A stretch of DNA of 64,000 bases, taken from contig NC_079969.1 in NCBI RefSeq assembly GCF_029852145.1, forward strand, positions 22,746,459-22,810,458. Direction: 5' to 3'. The notes below the pieces were generated by a model. The model had not been told where the DNA came from. It worked only from the letters and a program-made list of their open reading frames with translations, and did not search any database. Positions 1 to 13,410 of the stretch are shown here, one piece after another. This stretch comes from Microplitis mediator. Taxonomy: Eukaryota; Arthropoda; Insecta; Hymenoptera; Braconidae. A program made the position numbers and the translations under genes. Position 1 is the first letter of the stretch; each line of letters starts with the position of its first letter.

Positions 1-621
1 ATTTGGGGCAAAATGGACAAGCCCAAAATTTTGAAAAAGTGATTTTTTCATATTTTTATCGTCAAATTAAAAAAAAATTAGTATAATTCCACATTTCTAG
101 CCCTACGCATAACACCTGGGGCAAAATGGACCAGCCGAAACTTCCGAAAAAATTATTTTTTCATATTTTTCGGCCGTTTCTCTATGTAAGAGGCAAATTT
201 GGTCACTAAAAATTTATAAAAATTAAATTTTTTTGTTTACTTGATAAATTTTTGAAATAAAGTAAAATTATAGAATTGATTTTTTTTTTATTAAATAACA
301 ATTAGTAATTAAGGTAATCGAGACTGAACGATTTTTTAAGCTTTAAAAAATTTTTTTCGAGTAATATAAAACCAAAAATAGTTGTCAAGAGAAAGAAATA
401 CATTCTTAATGATGAAAACAATTTAAACGAAAAAAAAAATTTTTTTATTACTTTTTGGAGGGGGGCCGCTCTGCTCCACAAAAAAAAAAATTTTTTTTTC
501 AGAATTTTGGCAAAATGTCCATAAATTTGTTCGAAATAGAACAAAAGTAAAGTGATCTTATGGTTGAAAGCCACAAAAAATAATAATTGGCTTAGGGGGG
601 CCGCTCTGCCCCACCCTCCCC
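1..621. mobile_element. GGGGAGGGTGGGGC MITE, copy 1 (cut by window edge)
   Basis: Nearly identical to 4682-5313 and entering the window already inside the element. The right TIR ends CCCCACCCTCCCC at 621, followed by TA. A second, internal GGGGGCCGCTCTGCTCCAC copy of the tip lies near 461-480. Short reading frames across it are not genes: they translate the TIR and A-tracts. Confidence 0.8.
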
Positions 622-744
622 TACATACATACATGCATATATAAACTTTTGAGTGGATGGTATTTTTTGACTCTACTAGGTAAAATAAGATATATGGTGG
701 CAAAATTCTTTGATAATTCGATCATGAGACCCATTGCAATAGTC

Positions 745-1000
745 CGATTTCTAAAGAAATCTACCTAAAAATTATATTGTAGAAATTTTTCAAGTGTCCA
801 ACACCGGCCAAAACGGTACCTCTACCCTATTAAAACTTAGATCTGATTAGATTTTGAAGTGAATCGGTCGAGTGGTTTCCAAATACATTCGAAAAATAAA
901 TATTCGAGCTCGAAGAGCTAAAAAATTTACAAGTAATAAAATTTTCGAGCTCAGAGAGCTCGATAACAGCTGGCAGTTTTATGGCTGGCCCATAGGGTCA
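745..1000. repeat. Degraded tail of the CTTCCCGCT/GAGCTC family
   Basis: Contains AAAACTTAG...TGATTAGATTTTGAAG, then repeated GAGCTC blocks and a CAGTTTTATGGCTGGCC end. These correspond to the tail of the fuller copy at 50906-51500. The stretch 1001-2657 that follows is A+T-rich with nothing I can call. Confidence 0.5.
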
Positions 1001-2657
1001 TTATTATGATAACTAGTTGTTATAAATAAATATCACTCGTAATTTTGAAAATAATTTAATGGTTTAAAAAATATTTATTGTAAGAAACTATGCGTCGAAA
1101 AATCATATATGGAAGATTGCTTTCTTTATCGTTCGATCTTTTCAATATCCATCGAAAAGAATCGCAAAAATTCGGATATTAGTTCGGTGTTTTACGTTCC
1201 GTAATCGTGTGTGCGGGAACTGAGTATATATGAAATGGGAGTCGAGCTACTGAGTACTTAGAAAATTATATATAAAAGGGATGGAAATGTTCATAGATGA
1301 AGAAAGTAAAGACGTAAAAGGAGAGAAAAAATAATAAAAGGAATAAAGTACTCATTGGGTTTATTGCTATATGGAAGAAAACATTTCGGTCTTTGAGATT
1401 GTGCCAAAGAACGTACCTTTAAAAATGGGGCAAACAAATCGCTTGGCTCAGACGTTTACGTAATAGAAAACGAAATAGGATGTCGATGCAACGTGTTGTT
1501 TTATTAGGGTGGGGAATCATCTAAGTATCACCCAGTTTTTCTTCCAATGGATAAAAAATAAAGAATAAGAGCTAACAGTTTTATGTGGAAACTACTGAAT
1601 TCACTAGTAAAATTTTTTTACCGTGTACTGCTGAAAATGTTTTGCCAATCTTTCGTCAAAGGTTTAAGAGACTTTCGGGAAAAGATTTAACATTTTAGTT
1701 GTGAAAGCAAAAAAGCGAAAAGACCGTATGTATTTGACAGACTAGCGTGAAAAAAGTAAATAAATAAATTTGACATGCCTTTTGCCTGTTTCCATAGTTA
1801 CGATCTCTGATGTCGTTTTACCAAAATACCGATGTCTATATTTATTTATTTAGTATTTTACGTTTTAATATAAATTGAAGAAGTAAACGAGACATAATCA
1901 ATGTAGACGTGTTCTACAATTTCAACATCACTTGCCTTCAGAAAAGTAGCGATGGTAAATGACTGCAGTCTCTCTTTTCGACACGCGAGCGAACGAGTTT
2001 TGACATTTAACAGTTTCGCTTAATCAGCAAAGTGCTCGCTAGAGAATTGAAATGCTTTCACATGAACTATGTATATTGTACGAGAGGAATAAATGTAAAA
2101 GCAAAATCACAGATTTTAAATTAATGGATGTAACTGCTGCTATATTCTACCATTGCTATATGTAAAGTGACAAAATTTGCATTGATGTTAGTTTATTTGC
2201 AAGAGACTATATATTTTTCATTTTCACAGGAAAAATATAATTATAATTTCATAACATCGTGACGTTATTAAATTTTTTTTTGTTTCAAATTACTATTTAT
2301 TGTAACTTAAAATTTATCATTTTAATAATTCATCTATTTTATGGAATATGGATGAGAAATATACATCTTTTTCCATTGTTCACTTAAATCTATTGTGATA
2401 CTGTCCATTGTTTTTTAGCATCTGTCGTTCATCTTAACGTCTTCGGTTCGCATACTTTATTGCTTTAATCTGTCCGTTTTCCTATCTACTTTTCGTTCAA
2501 CTACTCTCTTTTACTGAGAAAAATAAAATGTAGTATTGATGCTAAAATAACTATTCTACAAAACTTACTACTTATGTACCTGTATAATCCGAGGTTGCTT
2601 GAAAAATTTTTTTTTTTTTCCAAAATTATACTATGCCATAAAAATTTTCTAAGTATA

Positions 2658-3098
2658 GGGGAGGGTACTTAAGGAAATACCAAGTTTTCGAGGTCTCAAA
2701 TACACTAAATCTTTTTTTTTTTAATGATATTTAAAGTAAATAAAAAAAATTTTTTCATTTTTGCGGGCAAAATGGGCTACCCCCTAAAAAAGGTGAAAAA
2801 AAAAGGTCCTGGATTTTAAATGAATTTGATTAAAAAATTTATGTACTTGAAGATCGAAACGTTTTTCATGCAACGAAAATTTAAAAAAATTTAGGTAATT
2901 TTCCTTATGCGAAAAACGTTTTGATGATCAGGTACATAAAAATTTATCGAAAAAAATTCAAAAAACGCTCAATTATATTAATATAAGTGATTTTGGAATG
3001 TTTAAAAACCATTTAAAATATACAATTTTTTTTTATACAATTTTGAGGGGTACCCGATTTGCCTACCCTGCCCCCTTTTGCCCCTCTGCCCCTTCCCT
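2658..3098. mobile_element. GC-tipped TIR element related to the GGGCAAAATGGG family
   Basis: Left end GGGGAGGGTACTTAAGG after TA; right end, reverse-complemented, AAGGGAAGGGGCAGAGGGGC, next to TA. Internally GGGCAAAATGGGCTACCCC (about 2764) matches the left end of the element at 12585. A related fragment lies at 3219-3325 (GGGGGCAAAACGGGGTAC, and ATCACTTTTGTAAATACAAT as at 12661). 3331-4050 has no call. Confidence 0.5.
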
Positions 3099-4564
3099 TA
3101 TAATAGGGTAGCGAAAAATTCTTAGTCGGCCGTCAGTAAATTAAAAAAAAAATAAAAATAAATAAAAGAGAGGACTAGAAAATTTAACTGCGTTCTTAAA
3201 AAAATAGATTTGTTCGGGGAATGGGGGCAAAACGGGGTACGCCAAAAACTTTAAAAAAATTTTTTCTTCAAATAGTCCAAAATCACTTTTGTAAATACAA
3301 TTAAGCATTATTTTGCCAAATGAAATAGGCATAAGGGTGGGATAAATAGTATACTGAGGTATAAAAAAGTGGAGTTTCATGTTGCTCCACCTTCCAGCTT
3401 AGAGATTTTTTCCTCTTCCTTGATATGTAGCATAGAATTATCTACGAGTACTTTCACGTGAAAATAAAAAAAGTCTTTTTACTGTTGGATGATTTTAAAC
3501 TGAATGTCAAAGTCGACAAATTTCTTGTACGTTAGTATGGAGATATAGAACAGTATAATACTCAGTCAAGTTTAACTGTGAGCGAGAAGTTTCGGTTGAG
3601 TAGAAAGGTATAGAGTTAAGACGAATAAGATATATGCAGCGGAGTACGATGGAACGTGTCCATATAGAAAGAGGAAAGGGTTCTCGATAGATGATTCTAT
3701 GAAAGTCCCAGTTACGAAGACGTAGCTTCGGGACCACGTTACTTCCGATTCAACGGTACCTTTTGATCTTCTTGCGTCTAGACTTCCTTAAGCTTACCAC
3801 TCCTTCCAGGCAATGCTGCACAGTCACCGAGTTTTGAGTTCGTTCTGTAGCGTCAGGTATAATACGAACATGAGCACCAAGCTCGACTTATTGAAACTTT
3901 ATGGTATCACTATTATAGAAGACTATTCACTTTGATAATTCTTTTATTTCTTATATTTACTTCATTGATTTTTAAATCCCCATTATTTACGTGAGAATAA
4001 TAATTATTATATTGTACAAAAAAAATAACAGATTATCTGCAAAAAACAAAGAATCCCGCATGAAAATACCATACATGATAAATACATATATAAAAAATTT
4101 ATAATCAATATGGGACCATATAAGTGGCCAAAAACGATATATATTTTCATATATATAATATAGTAAGTTTTAATATAATTAATTATATACGTAAGTTTAT
4201 AAGTTAATACATGTATTATATATATTTATAATCATATATGTAAACTTATAAGTTAGCACATATATGTATTACATATATTGATAATTATATATGTAAATTT
4301 GTAAGCTAGCACATATATATATATATATTCTGAACACAATGTTTGAATTTTATAACAGAGAGAGAAAGACAGAAAAGAATAGATTTTATTTATTCTTACA
4401 TATATGGGGAGACATATGGTTCTATATATCAAAAAATATACAAAAATTTATAAAGTCAAATTTTATAAAGTTAAATACATGGTACATATATCGTACCATA
4501 TAATGATGAATTATATATGTATTTTTATTTGTTTCTATTTATAAATAACATTTATTTTTGAATA

Positions 4565-5313
4565 GGGGAGGGTGGGGCAGAGCGGCCCTCCTGAAATTTT
4601 GACCAAAAAAAAAATTTTTTTTTTTTTCGACTGATTACTATAAATCCGATATGTTTGCGCATTTTTACCCCTACGCATGACATTTGGGGCAAAATGGACA
4701 AGCCCAAAATTTTGAAAAAGTGATTTTTTCATATTTATATCGTCAAATTAAAAAAAAATGATTATAATTCCACATTTCTAGCCCTACGCATAACACCTGG
4801 GGCAAAATGGACCAGCCGAAACTTCCGAAAAAATTATTTTTTCATATTTTTCGGCCGTTTCTTTATGTAAGAGGTAAATTTGGTCACTAAAAATTTATAA
4901 AAATTAAATTTTTTTTTTAGTTGATAAATTTTTGAAATAAAGTAAAATTATAGAATTGATGTTTTTTTTTATTAAATAACAATTAGTAATTAAGGTAATC
5001 GAGAGTGAACGATTTTTTACGCTTTAAAAAATTTTTTTCGAGTAATATAAAACCAAAAATAGTTGTCAAGAGTAAGAAATACATTCTTAATGATGAAAAC
5101 AATTTAAAAAAAAAAAAACGAAAAAAAAAATTTTTTTATCACTTTTTGAAGGGGGGCCGCTCTGCCCCACAAAAAAAAAAAAAAAAATTTTCAGAATTTT
5201 GGCAAAATGTCCATAAATTTGTTCGAAATAGGACAAAAGTAAAGTGATCATATGGTTGAAAGCCACAAAAAATAATAATTGGCTTAGGGGGGCCGCTCTG
5301 CCCCACCCTCCCC
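4565..5313. mobile_element. GGGGAGGGTGGGGC MITE, copy 2 (complete)
   Basis: A 749-bp element with about 22-bp TIRs starting GGGGAGGGTGGGGCAGAGCG, flanked by TA on each side, which suits a Tc1/mariner-type transposase acting in trans. It lacks coding capacity. An internal copy of the tip (about 5154-5170) suggests an older composite structure. It sits inside the larger element 4052-6428. Confidence 0.85.
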
Positions 5314-5437
5314 TATATTAAAATTATAAGTTTTCAAATATATAAATAATATATTGAAGTTATACGGAAATATATGAAATCATATAAGAGAAAACATATA
5401 GAAATATAATAAAATCAGCCAAAATCTATATATAGTA

Positions 5438-6321
5438 GGGTGGCGCAAAAAAACCGACTATTTTTTTTTTTTCAATCTCGCATGAAAATTTGTTGGTTTA
5501 CGATGTTTTAAGAAGCCTCTCCACAAATCAGCTCGATAAAAAATTTTTAAGAGGTCGCTCACGAATTTTGAAAATATCGAAAATGATCGAAAGTAGGATT
5601 TTTATTTAAAAAATTTTTTTTTTCTCGTGGCAGCAATAGTTTATATTTGTAAAATCATGACTATGCTGAAAATTTCAGCCCAAAATATAAATATTTAAAC
5701 GGCGCTCAAGAATTTCGAATATTAACTGATAATATGTAATTAATAGTTTGAATTAGTTTTTATAACTCAATTGTTGTCATTTCACTTAAATATAACTTTT
5801 GCATACCCAAAAATATACAGAACAGTCTTAAACAATGAAATTCGGTCAGTTTTGAATAAGCGAAAAAACCTACAAATTGAATTAAAAAATAAAAAAGTAT
5901 GTAAATAACTTATTATTTCTATTTCTCGGGTTATATTTCCATTCATTGTCATGCAAATTGATGGTGAAAAAATCGAGAAGCTTTATTATTAATATTTAAG
6001 GGTCGCTCAAAAACGTCCAAGAGACTGCGCTCGGAAACATTCAAAATTCTTGAGCGCCGTTTAAATATTTAAATTTTGGGCTGAAATTTTCAGCATAGTC
6101 ATGATTTTACAAATATAAACTATTGCTGCCACGAGAAAAAAAAAATTTTTTTAATAAAAATCCTACTTTCGATCATTTTCGATATTTTCAAAATTCGTGA
6201 GCGACCTCTTAAAAATTTTTTATCGAGCTGATTTGTGGAGAGGCTTCTTAAAACATCGTAAACCAACAAATTTTCATGCGAGATTGAAAAAAAAAAAATA
6301 GTCGGTTTTTTTGCGCCACCC
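5438..6321. mobile_element. Fold-back element with about 290-bp inverted arms
   Basis: Starts GGGTGGCGCAAAAAAACCGA and ends with the inverse, with TA on both sides. The arms 5438-5727 and about 6033-6321 are nearly identical and separated by about 300 bp of unique A+T-rich sequence. The RNA or DNA would form a very long hairpin. No ORF. Confidence 0.85.
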
Positions 6322-7849
6322 TAATATATAGTTCTATATAAAATTTCATGTATTGTCACATATATATTTATATCTGTAACATATATTTTTTAATATATGG
6401 TTACCATATATATTTTCATGCGGGATTGTTCCAAGTACTCGATCAAAATCTATTTACACAGAAAATTTAAATCGCTATGAAATACAAAAATAATTTGCTA
6501 ATTTAAGAAATGACGAAAAAATTCAAGACTAAATTACTTTGTGTGCATTGAAATAGAAAAATATTCTGACAATATATTACAGTAACTTAAAAAAGAATAT
6601 AAGTTGTCAATAATCTCATGAATTATATTGAAAAATTTTTTTTTTCAATGAAAGGTAATCGTTCTTAAAGAAGAGTTTTTAATATTTTATCAACGTGTAT
6701 TTTCTGAAAGGTGAAAGACGGAAATATCATCAGACAGCTACCACACAGACGGAAATATAAACGGAATAGTAGTCTGCGTTTGAATCTCCAATTTCCCACG
6801 ATCTTAACATACCCTCTGTATTATAAACTGCTTGACACATAATGGACGGTTAGAAGGAATCGCGAGTCTTCAAGGAAAGGAAATATTCATAATTTATTCA
6901 AACTTATAAATATAGTATACATTCCGCAAATACTTCATTTAGTTACTACGATAACATTTATGCACACACAGATATATATGCATATTTATATATATTTAGA
7001 GACGAGCTTATAGAATGCGATTGAAACAATCACTGCCTAAGTTGCCAAATACCACAGAATGAAATGTTGTTAGTGATAATGAAAAAAGAAGACTTAGAAA
7101 AATGAATTTGTTTTTCATTCTACGAAATGTTCCTGGACTAGTGTCTTAACATTACGGAGATTCTACTGTAAACTTCTCATTGCGATGATCTTTTTCTTTT
7201 CCCTTTCAAATTACGTCTTCCTCAAATTTTTTTACAAAGTGTAAAACCGCTTTTGTGTGACAAAAAAAAAAGTTATTTTCCCCTGACAAGTATTTTAAAG
7301 TAAAACGTGGAAACAGATTACGTATAAATGAAATAAAATTACATGTTAGTGTAAATGTAGTATAAATTGAAAATTTTTTTATTGAAATGCTATCTCGAGT
7401 TTAATTGCACGCCTCAAATGCGAAGTATGTGGGTACGCTTTACTGACGCTTATCCGCTTCGCGAAATATTCACATTGAATTATTTCAATAACTTGAAGAA
7501 TGTGTTAATTTCATTCCTATAAGGGGTTTGTGGAAACTAAAAACCTTCAAAAATACCTGTTGTAGCTATTCGAGTGTATACAAAAAAAAAATCATGTCAC
7601 ACACCTCGAACGCGAAGCGGAGGTAGTGCTTTACCGTCAAACTTAAAATCCGGGTTTCCATTAACGTGAATCATCTCCAGTTATTTTTTTTATTTAAACC
7701 TGATTCGATACCTTACTATAATTTCACCTGTAAATTGTGACTTTTTAATTTTTTTAACGTTTATATTTTTATTTCACTTTTAATTAATACATTGCTGTAT
7801 TACGGCAGTAAAATACGCATTCCAATTCAAAACAGCGGTCGTTTTACTA

Positions 7850-8062
7850 TTTACCCAGGGTACTACTACAGTAACCCAGGGAACACCGTGATTAGAACGT
7901 AACCCTTCCACACATGATGAAATAAAAATTGCATATTTTCTAGTCATTGGCCCTCGATAGAATTAAAACAGAATATTCCAAAGTTATTCCACTACACTTA
8001 TCAAGATATATGTGCATATCTATGTAAGTACTTACGTAGATATGTCCTGGCCCTGGGTAAAT
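7850..8062. repeat. Possible short TIR element (TTTACCCAGGG ends)
   Basis: TTTACCCAGGG near 7850 is matched by CCCTGGGTAAA near 8051-8062, and a third ACCCAGGG lies at about 7875. The ends are short, so this could be chance. Nothing else is callable between 6429 and 9541, apart from less A+T-rich sequence at 8680-9000. Confidence 0.3.
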
Positions 8063-9541
8063 CACTGTTAACAAATTATACCATAATACTTGGCAGTTTA
8101 TAATACGATTTGTGCATATGTTAACAGTAATGGTTTGAATCAATAAAATAAAATTAAAACATTAGCTCATATATCAATAGTGATTGTTCGAATGAAAAAA
8201 GAATCAAAAAGTTTGGTAAATCTAAGTGCACGACTCTTAATGCTCATTTCCAAAAAAAGAAAAATGTAAGATAAAAGTTTCAAGGACAATTTATTTTCCT
8301 TTCTATTACACTAGAAATTTAAATTTCGCTCCGAAAAATAGTCAGATGTATTTTTTCGCTCAAGCGCGACTAGAGTGACGAAAGTATATGTAAAAAACAT
8401 ATATAGATATACAAAATTAGATAAGTTCTTTTTATTAATTATAATTGAACGGGTCCGAATTTGATGGCCATTTATGACTCACTTCTTCTTCGGCCCTAAA
8501 ATGATCTTTAAAAAAAAAAGCGATTTAAATAATGGCTTTTTTCTCGAGCTTTTGTGTTTACGGGTTACGGACACTTTTTCTACTGCTTGGCGGGAATTTT
8601 TTTTTTTTACATTTTGATGTTTTTTCAGTTATTTAATACATCAAATTAGTCTTTATAAGTAATAAAATTAATCCTTATTAAATTCTCTATCCGATGACGC
8701 GTAACTTGGTTAAGCTTTGTCGACTAACAAAAGTAAAACAGTAAAAACAGTAGCGAAAAAGAAGCAAACTGAATTGTTCGATCGTAAAGCGCACTCTAAT
8801 GCTTCGCATCAAGAGTCGTGCAAAAATAAAAAAATTGTTCATTTGAACGGTTCTTAAAATGTTGATGACATGTGTCTGAGAAGGAAAAGTCTGTGCGCTC
8901 ATACGCCGCTTAGTGGTGACTCCTGAAACTACGTCTCTAATTAATACTGACATTAAAAATTTACTGTTTCTATTGATATATAAATTTTTTTCAAACCTTC
9001 CTGTAAATAGCATATCAATCATTTTAATTCCATTGTACGATAAATGTATATTAAAAACGCGCTGGTTTCAATTCAACATATTCGTATAACATGTCAAAGC
9101 CGTATTATTCAATCATCCGCGTTGTACAATTATATTTATAACAGTAGACGTAATGGAAGTACATAAAAAATTTCCATAGCTGTAGGTAGATCAATACATT
9201 GTGTCATATGACAACCAACTAATTGATCGAACGGAATCAAATTTAACCTAAAGACCATTTTTTAAAATAAAACATAAGTTTATCTTTAAGTTTGATTGAT
9301 GTACTTTACAAAAAATATAACTGAACAAACGATTTTCTATTAATAAACGCCAGGAAAGACAAGTAACGATATTTAATTATAAACGAATATCGTATCATAA
9401 AAGAGTAATAAAAACTTGTATACTACGATGGCTTAAGTGTTCCTTTTAACTGAGATAAATAAAATAAATTCGGGTGTATTTTTGTTAATCATTTAAAAAA
9501 TTAATTTGTTATAAAATCGAATGTGGTACGCAGTTACTTGA

Positions 9542-9760
9542 TTGTACTTTGTAAGCAATTCCGTAATTGCACAGACAAAGCAATTACGTCAATCGAACAG
9601 TTATATGTGCGATGAGAGGCTTTTGCAACAAATACAAGCTAGCTGTCGATATATATCCGCGCAAACAGTAGATGATAATGCAATTTGGATAATACCCGAA
9701 CTAACGGCTCGCGTTATCCACCTGATACAGGTGTGCTTATTTGCATGAGATGCGTTTAAA
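9542..9760. promoter_or_regulatory. Candidate cis-regulatory block with paired E-boxes and octamer
   Basis: Less A+T-rich than its surroundings. It contains CACCTG-ATA-CAGGTG (9719-9733), two E-boxes facing each other, then the POU octamer ATTTGCAT (9739-9746), and several CAATTA/TAATTG homeodomain-type cores at 9555-9590. Such clustering is typical of developmental enhancers. A 68-codon open frame also crosses it but lacks an ATG and resembles nothing I know. Confidence 0.3.
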
Positions 9761-10159
9761 ATTATTGATTCACTTCGATGGAGTCAATCGCTAGTTTTTA
9801 AAAGATTATGCTTTTGTTTTTAATCTATTAATTAATTATTATCATGGTTTTTATTTCATCAGCTACTTCTTGTTTATTATTAATTAAAAATTTCGGATTT
9901 AATGCCGCTGGAAAACTATAGAAAGGGTTAGAAATTTACGAAATCCTCTTACACACCTCAGGCGCGAAATCGATCACATACACATGACTATATTTACAGG
10001 CATCATTCTGAAAATAGTCAGAATAGCTTCCTAGGAAATTGAATTTCGAAAATCGGATTGAAAATCATAATTCCCCACCCCCTTTTTCTTTAATCTTAAA
10101 TTTTTGTAGGCTAAAAATAAAATAGAACAGAAAAAATCTGAAACACAGTTGACTTTGTG

Positions 10160-10515
10160 GACCAACCCCAATACTTCCCGCTGTTTTCGATCTCAGAGAG
10201 CTCGAAAACGGTATTGATGAACTTTTGAGCTCTGCGAAGTCAACAATTGATTAGACCAAAAAAATATAGATGCAGCTGAAAAAAAGAAATTTCTATCCAA
10301 CGAGATCTTTCAAAAAAATCGACCGATTTGCTCGAGCTGTGCGATAATAGAAAGAGTCTTTTGAGATTTAGATTTGATCAAAATTTGAAAAAAATCAGTC
10401 GAGTTCTGATCAAAACGTCAAGATCTGATGAAAACTCGATTTTCAAAAATCGGACCGAAACCTATAACTTCGTTTTTTTTGAAAATTTTCAATTTCTTAG
10501 CGGGAAGTTAAAATG
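10160..10515. repeat. CTTCCCGCT/GAGCTC family, reverse copy
   Basis: Begins ATACTTCCCGCTGTTTTCGA and ends CTTAGCGGGAAGTT, so its short TIR is the same as in the copy at 50906. Read in reverse it carries the same series (TCGGTCCGATTTT, AATCGAGTTTTCATCAGAT). Regions 9761-10159 and 10516-12584 have no supported feature; 12120-12320 is more balanced in composition but unrecognised. Confidence 0.6.
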
Positions 10516-12831
10516 CTGAAAAATTGTAGGACTTCTTAGTCTACAAGATTAATTAATTGTTCTATTTTTGGATATTTCATGTGTACCTGAAGATTGGAAC
10601 GTTTTCTGCACAACGAAAAAAAAAATTGGAAAGTAAAAAATCTACTGGATAACTAGATTTTAGAAATTTTTCGCATATAAATGCTGGTATGTCATTCGAA
10701 AATCTTCGGCCAACCCCAACTTCTGGAACCCCTTAAGCAGTCAAATTACATGAATTTTTTTCATTTTCGTTGCACGATAAACGTTCTGATCTTCACTTAC
10801 ATTATTTCATAGACTAATAATATTTCTATTACATACTTTAGTTCTGAAAAGTGGCTCGTGTTTAAACCACTTTACTGCGAATCATAATTTATCCATAAAT
10901 TTCAGTTTAAATTACTAATGAGTCAGACAAATTTGATAATTAACCTTGGACTTAAAGTCTTAGAGGGTGGTAAAAGGATAAAACGTCTTTCTGGATCAAG
11001 TTCCTACAGCGAGACTAAGAGTTCTCAAGCTACAACAGCTCACGCGCTGCGACACTATAGCAAGTTGGTAATGGATGTTTGAATTATGCATTTGTTTTCC
11101 CGTCACGGAGTGTAATTAGTTATTTACACATTTCAAGTGCGCGTGAGAACCCAGTGTCAATGATTGTAAAGGCACCAACGAACTTTGGCAACGTGTTATT
11201 TAACTTCCACAGAATATTAGCTTGCTATCAGAATAAAACTCATAAAGATGAAGAGAATAAAGAACAGAAACAGTTTCTTATTTTTTTATTTTTCATAAAT
11301 TTCCTCCAGGCAAGCACGAGTTACTCAAAAAGTTTCACGAGGAGCAGTAACTTTTTTGTCTATAAAAAAATAAAAAACTTTCTTTTACTCTAATTTTTCT
11401 TGTTTATTGTTTTGTTCTTTCATTCAAAAAACAATACTATTTTTTTTCCTCTGTGATGACCCAAGATTTCATTACCGCCAACTCTACTCTAAGAAAAAAA
11501 AATATTTTCTCTAATTTGTAAAATATAATTGTTTATTTGTATTAAGTTTAATTTTTATTATTTTCCACGACTAAATGCATCAACGATGAAACCTCGAAAA
11601 AATCAAGAAACTCCTCACGCAGCCAGGCCCATTACTGCGAGGTAAACATACGACCCTTGTGCATGAGCGGAATATCAGAGTTTTCGTTTCAGGATCAGTG
11701 AAGAACGGAATTCCCTCTTTTATTTTATTTTATTTTTTTTATTTATTTCCTTGGATAGCTATATATTCACAGGTTAAGTATAAGAAAATACTTGAAAGAC
11801 AAGTGGGTTGCTATTTGAGAAGTAGCTTAATGATATTTCTCACCTAAACATTTATTTGAATTTTAAAGTTAAATAAATAGGCTCTGTAATGAGGCCGTAC
11901 TTGTACATGTATAATTAAATAATGTCAAGTTAATTGAAGGGATGGAATCTTTGCATTCGGATCGAGCTACTCCATTAAAATTGTGGTAGAGATTCTTCAA
12001 TTAACATTTCATTAAATTTTATTAATTAAATGGGTGTATTAATTACTAAATTTGTGTACTGCATGGAAAATTAGCATTTATATCTGTGATATAACAGAAT
12101 TTTTGATGTACATAAGTGACCCACACTTCCAAGCCACCACAATGGCGATTGGCAATGATGTTGCGTTAGGCAACACCAAGAGGTTCCTTTATTATTTACC
12201 ATCAGCTTAGCCGCTTGGTACTGAATCAACTGGTTATTCTAACTTATGGTAAGACTATGAGGGTCGGGTTTAGTTTACCCGCTTCCTGGTCACTAGGAAT
12301 AATTAGCTGAAGGATAAGAACGATTAATTATACTTAGCAGTTATGATATGAACAATAAGATAGATCTTAACTCCTGCAGTTGACGGCGACCTATACTTAG
12401 GTACCTGGTGACTCAAAATTACTGCAAACTCCAAAGCCGAGAACGCAGTCGTAATAAAAACAACGAGACAATTTTGAATAATATAATGAAGAGAATGTAA
12501 TCGAATTTGAATGGTTACAGTAAGATAGCTAATTACCCATGAAAATTAAGTCATATATCATGTATGCATCATAAATGCTCTATAGGGACGGGGGCAAAAT
12601 GGGTTACACCCAAAATTTAATAAAAAAATACTTTTTTAATATTTTTTTTTAAATTGAAAAATCACTTTTGTAAATATAATTGAACATTACTTTGAATTTT
12701 GTTTTGTTAAACTTTTTCAAAAATCGAGTGTCTAGAAAAATGTTAATGACTTTTGTTTTATGATAAAAACTATTAAAATTTTTTTTTCTTCCAGTGTATC
12801 CAATAATTATGTGAAATGTGATTTTTCTTTT

Positions 12832-13085
12832 ACTGAGAAAATTAAATAATAGGAATTACTATCTAGTTATGGTAAAATTTTTTACCATCAATCCGATAGT
12901 AGTGAATATTATCTAGTAGATGATTGTATAAATCATTTAGATTGTTACATTCACCATATTTATAATAATTGTTACAATCTAGATGATTTATACAATCATC
13001 TAGATAATATTCACTACTATCGGATTGATGGTAAAAAATTTTACCATAACTAGATAGTAATTCCTATTATTTAATTTTCTTAGTG
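12832..13085. repeat. Near-perfect 115-bp-arm palindrome
   Basis: Left arm about 12832-12948 and right arm about 12971-13085 pair almost completely (for example CTATCTAGTTATGGTAAAAT against ATTTTACCATAACTAGATAG), with a loop of about 22 bp. It looks like a recently inserted hairpin MITE. Confidence 0.8.
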
Positions 13086-13196
13086 TGTGTAAATTAACTT
13101 CAAAAAAATTCAGTGTAATCAAATTTATTTAATATCCAGAAATTTTTTTTTTCACTTTTTTAAGGGGTATCTCATTACGTACACAAAAATGAATTT

Positions 13197-13336
13197 TTAA
13201 CTTCACGCTAAGAAAATTGCAAATTTTCAAAAAAGGGAAGTTATTGGTTTCGGTCCGATTTTCGAAAATCGAGTTTTCGTCAGATGTCGACGTTTTGAGG
13301 TCCTAGGAAACTATTCTGACTATTCCCGGATGGACG

Positions 13337-13410
<74 letters not shown>

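Larger units (their letters stand above)
4052..6428. mobile_element. 2.4 kb AATCCCGCATGAAAATA element hosting two insertions
   Basis: The outer ends AATCCCGCATGAAAATA (4052-4068) and its reverse complement (about 6412-6428) match exactly. Its own sequence is mostly CATATATG-like words, including three roughly 50-bp tandem units starting at 4191, 4240 and 4293 (GTAARYTTATAAGYTARCAC-like). The complete MITE 4565-5313 and the fold-back 5438-6321 sit inside, so the host is oldest and would be about 740 bp without them. Confidence 0.6.

Noticed and set aside
5005..5247. Lysine/phenylalanine-rich frames containing GGRSAP
   Set aside because: They repeat in all three GGGGAGGG MITE copies, cross A-tracts and differ by frame; not a transposase.
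8687..9022. 111-codon minus-strand frame
   Set aside because: No recognisable domain, low-complexity aromatic tail, and no supporting signals. It may just reflect a less A+T-rich block.
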